Assembly (NCBI RefSeq): GCF_047872805.1
Contig: NZ_JBLQUK010000011.1
Location: forward strand, 21,790 to 85,789
DNA length: 64,000 nucleotides
Source of the DNA: Erythrobacter sp047872805
GTDB taxonomy: Bacteria > Pseudomonadota > Alphaproteobacteria > Sphingomonadales > Sphingomonadaceae
Direction: 5' to 3'
Of the stretch, positions 62,338-64,000 are shown in pieces. The notes beneath the pieces were generated by a model. It had not been told where the DNA came from. It was given only the letters and a program-made list of their open reading frames with translations, and ran no database searches. The translations under genes and the position numbers were made by a program. Positions within the stretch are counted from its first letter, which is position 1. Every line of letters begins with the position of its first letter.

Positions 62338-63870
62338 GTGAACAACGTGCGGTATGTTTATGGACTGACGAGCGCGCTTTTGGTGGGCGGCGCAGCGGTT
62401 TCGCTGATGACTGGCTATCCCGCAGGGGCGCAGGTGGCACAGAACGACGATAATGTGATGAACCGGGTCGTCCCGGTCGCGGGCGCTCCGGCAAGCTTTG
62501 CCGATCTGACCCAGCAATTGCAGCCCGCCGTGGTCAACATCGCCACGCGCCAATCGATTGAGGTGGAACGCAACCCGTTTGCGGGCACACCGTTCGCCGA
62601 ATTGTTCAACCGCCGCGGCGGCGGCAGCAATCAACCGGAGCGCCGCGAAGCGCAGTCGCTGGGTTCGGGCTTTATCATCAGCGCCGATGGTTTTGTGGTG
62701 ACCAACAATCACGTGGTGTCGCCTGATAATCGCGCGACGCTCGAAGAAATCACCATCACCATGCCCGATGGCACCGAATATGAAGCCGACCTGGTCGGGG
62801 CCGATGCGCAGTCGGACCTGGCGGTGCTCAAGATCAAATCGGACCGGACATTTCCCTTTGTCGAATTTGGCGATTCGAGCCAGACCCGCGTCGGCGAATG
62901 GGTGGTTGCCATCGGCAACCCCTTTGGGCTGGGCGGCACGGTAACCTCGGGCATCGTTTCGGCGGTCTATCGCAACACCGGGCAGGGCGGCGCCTATGAC
63001 CGCTATATTCAGACCGACGCCAGCATCAATCGCGGCAATTCGGGCGGTCCCTTGTTCGACATGCGCGGCAATGTAATCGGTATCAACAACGCGATCTTCT
63101 CGCCATCGGGCGGCAGCGTCGGCATCGGCTTTGCGATCCCCGCAGAAATTGCCGCGCCCATCGTGGCGCAATTGCGCGAAGGTCAGGAGATCGAGCGCGG
63201 CTTTCTGGGCGTGAGCCTGGAACCGATGAATGATGACCTCGCCGATTCGCTGGGTCTGCCGCACAATCGCGGCGAAATGGTGCAATCGGTTCAGGATGAC
63301 AGCGCGGCTCAGCTGGCCGGCCTGCGTGCAGGCGACATCATCGTCAACGTCAACGGTCAGGATGTCACTGCCGAGCAGACCGTCTCGTTCCTCGTCGCCA
63401 ATATCGCACCGGGGGAAAGCGTTCCGATCATCGCCATCCGCGATGGCCGCCGGGTGTCGTTCAACGCCACTTTGGGCAAGCGTCCGAGCGAAGCTGAACT
63501 GGCGCAGCAACAACAGACCTTTGACCCCGACGCCGAGGAGCCGGTTGCGCCCGAAGAATCGGACGCGATGATCGCCGAAAAACTGGGGCTTCAGGTGCTG
63601 ACCTTGACCCCGCAGATCGCGCGGAGTCTGGGCGTTGCTGCAGAAACGACCGGGCTGGTCATCGGCGTGGTCGATCCCAACTCTGACGCGGGCCGCAAGG
63701 GCCTGCGCCGCGGTGACATCATCCTGTCGGCCAATTATCAGGAAGTCAGCACGATCGAAGGGCTGCGCGAACAGATCACCGCTGCCGAGTCAGATGGCCG
63801 CGACGCTGTGCTGCTGAGGATTCAGCGGCGCGGCGCACCGCCGCGCGTTGTCCCGGTACGGCTGCGCTGA
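62338..63870 (+). CDS. degP: DegP/HtrA-type periplasmic serine protease
   Basis: A 510-aa Do-family protease-chaperone. A signal peptide (VNNVRYVYGLTSALLVGGAA, ending near AGAQ) precedes the trypsin domain with His125 in TNNHVV, Asp160 in SDLAVLKI and Ser235 in GNSGGPLF. Two PDZ domains follow (LGVSLEPMNDDLADSLGLPH; LGVAAETTGLVIGVVDPNSD). GTG 62338 is used, but GTG 62347 with a better-spaced AGAGGA is equally possible. Downstream a strong terminator ends the run of hflKC-degP genes. Confidence 0.93.
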   Translation: MNNVRYVYGLTSALLVGGAAVSLMTGYPAGAQVAQNDDNVMNRVVPVAGAPASFADLTQQLQPAVVNIATRQSIEVERNPFAGTPFAELFNRRGGGSNQPERREAQSLGSGFIISADGFVVTNNHVVSPDNRATLEEITITMPDGTEYEADLVGADAQSDLAVLKIKSDRTFPFVEFGDSSQTRVGEWVVAIGNPFGLGGTVTSGIVSAVYRNTGQGGAYDRYIQTDASINRGNSGGPLFDMRGNVIGINNAIFSPSGGSVGIGFAIPAEIAAPIVAQLREGQEIERGFLGVSLEPMNDDLADSLGLPHNRGEMVQSVQDDSAAQLAGLRAGDIIVNVNGQDVTAEQTVSFLVANIAPGESVPIIAIRDGRRVSFNATLGKRPSEAELAQQQQTFDPDAEEPVAPEESDAMIAEKLGLQVLTLTPQIARSLGVAAETTGLVIGVVDPNSDAGRKGLRRGDIILSANYQEVSTIEGLREQITAAESDGRDAVLLRIQRRGAPPRVVPVRLR

Positions 63871-63896
63871 TCGGTTAGCATCCAAGCCATGCAAAG

Positions 63897-63932
63897 GCCC
63901 CCCGCGCGCCCAGCGCCCGGGGGCGTTTTTTT
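63897..63932 (+). terminator. Intrinsic terminator after degP
   Basis: A GCCCCC stem with an inner GCGC pair closes against GCGC and GGGGGC, followed by T7 (63926-63932). It is 27 bp from the degP stop. Confidence 0.85.
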
Positions 63933-63967
63933 GTCGCCGCAGGCAAAGCGGAAAATTAAACGCGGGC

Positions 63968-63990
63968 GGGGGGGGGGGGGGGGGGGGGGG
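63968..63990 (+). repeat. 23-G homopolymer near the window end
   Basis: An uninterrupted run of 23 G residues lies 10 bases from the end of the window, followed by CCGGGATTTT. It has no visible function and may be an assembly or sequencing artefact. Confidence 0.6.
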
Positions 63991-64000
63991 CCGGGATTTT

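Overview
This is about 64 kb of chromosome from an aerobic alphaproteobacterium, most likely order Sphingomonadales and probably family Erythrobacteraceae. The supporting signs are high G+C, four TonB-dependent receptors, the aat / DUF2155 / NDUFA12 block typical of Alphaproteobacteria, a SPINDLY-type glycosyltransferase, a fatty acyl-AMP ligase and many lipid/aromatic catabolism genes. This placement is inferred from gene content; no rRNA gene is present. I see no transposase, integrase, phage gene or CRISPR array.

Region by region. 1-5.6 kb: the 5' end of a secreted M14 peptidase, a 1116-aa TonB receptor, then hppD plus a VOC protein for tyrosine breakdown. 5.9-10.7 kb: a fatty-acid beta-oxidation cluster (Cys-less thiolase homologue, true thiolase, enoyl-CoA hydratase, acyl-CoA dehydrogenase) ending in a REPIN-like inverted repeat. 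11-17.5 kb: two more TonB receptors, an EthA-like Baeyer-Villiger monooxygenase and a second palindromic repeat. 17.6-25 kb: a CinA-like protein, then the translation/transcription block rplA-rplK-(OGT-like gene)-nusG-secE, an AGCS symporter and tRNA-Trp. 25-28 kb: aat, DUF2155, NDUFA12, DUF192 and recX. 28-34.5 kb: fatty acyl-AMP ligase, thioesterase, DUF389 membrane protein, and a telA / XpaC-like / polyhydroxyalkanoate-system cluster. 34.5-43.7 kb: manA-manC, a TonB-like protein, a MASE1 hybrid histidine kinase and an Oar-like TonB receptor. 44-51.7 kb: a 2-oxoglutarate oxygenase, nucleoside transporter, queuosine-precursor transporter, EEP nuclease, tRNA-Lys, folK, aguB, an exported methyltransferase and msrA. 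51.8-52.5 kb: a lower-G+C secreted gene interrupted by an in-frame TAG. 52.6-64 kb: rsmB, an SDHAF4-like small protein, a cytochrome P450, hemH, an orphan molybdopterin oxidoreductase coupled to mrp/apbC, and hflK-hflC-degP.

The genes suggest a heterotroph taking up large substrates through TonB receptors and oxidising fatty acids and aromatic amino acids. Haem and Fe-S supply (hemH, apbC) and envelope quality control (hflKC, degP) are also present. The points most worth following up are the promoter/operator at hppD, the OGT-like gene inside the nusG-rplK interval, the nucleoside transporter with no ordinary start codon, the amber-interrupted secreted gene, and the two classes of palindromic repeat. 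I did not find a clearly new multi-gene system; the telA / XpaC-like / PHA cluster and the acyl-AMP ligase without a visible carrier protein are the nearest candidates.
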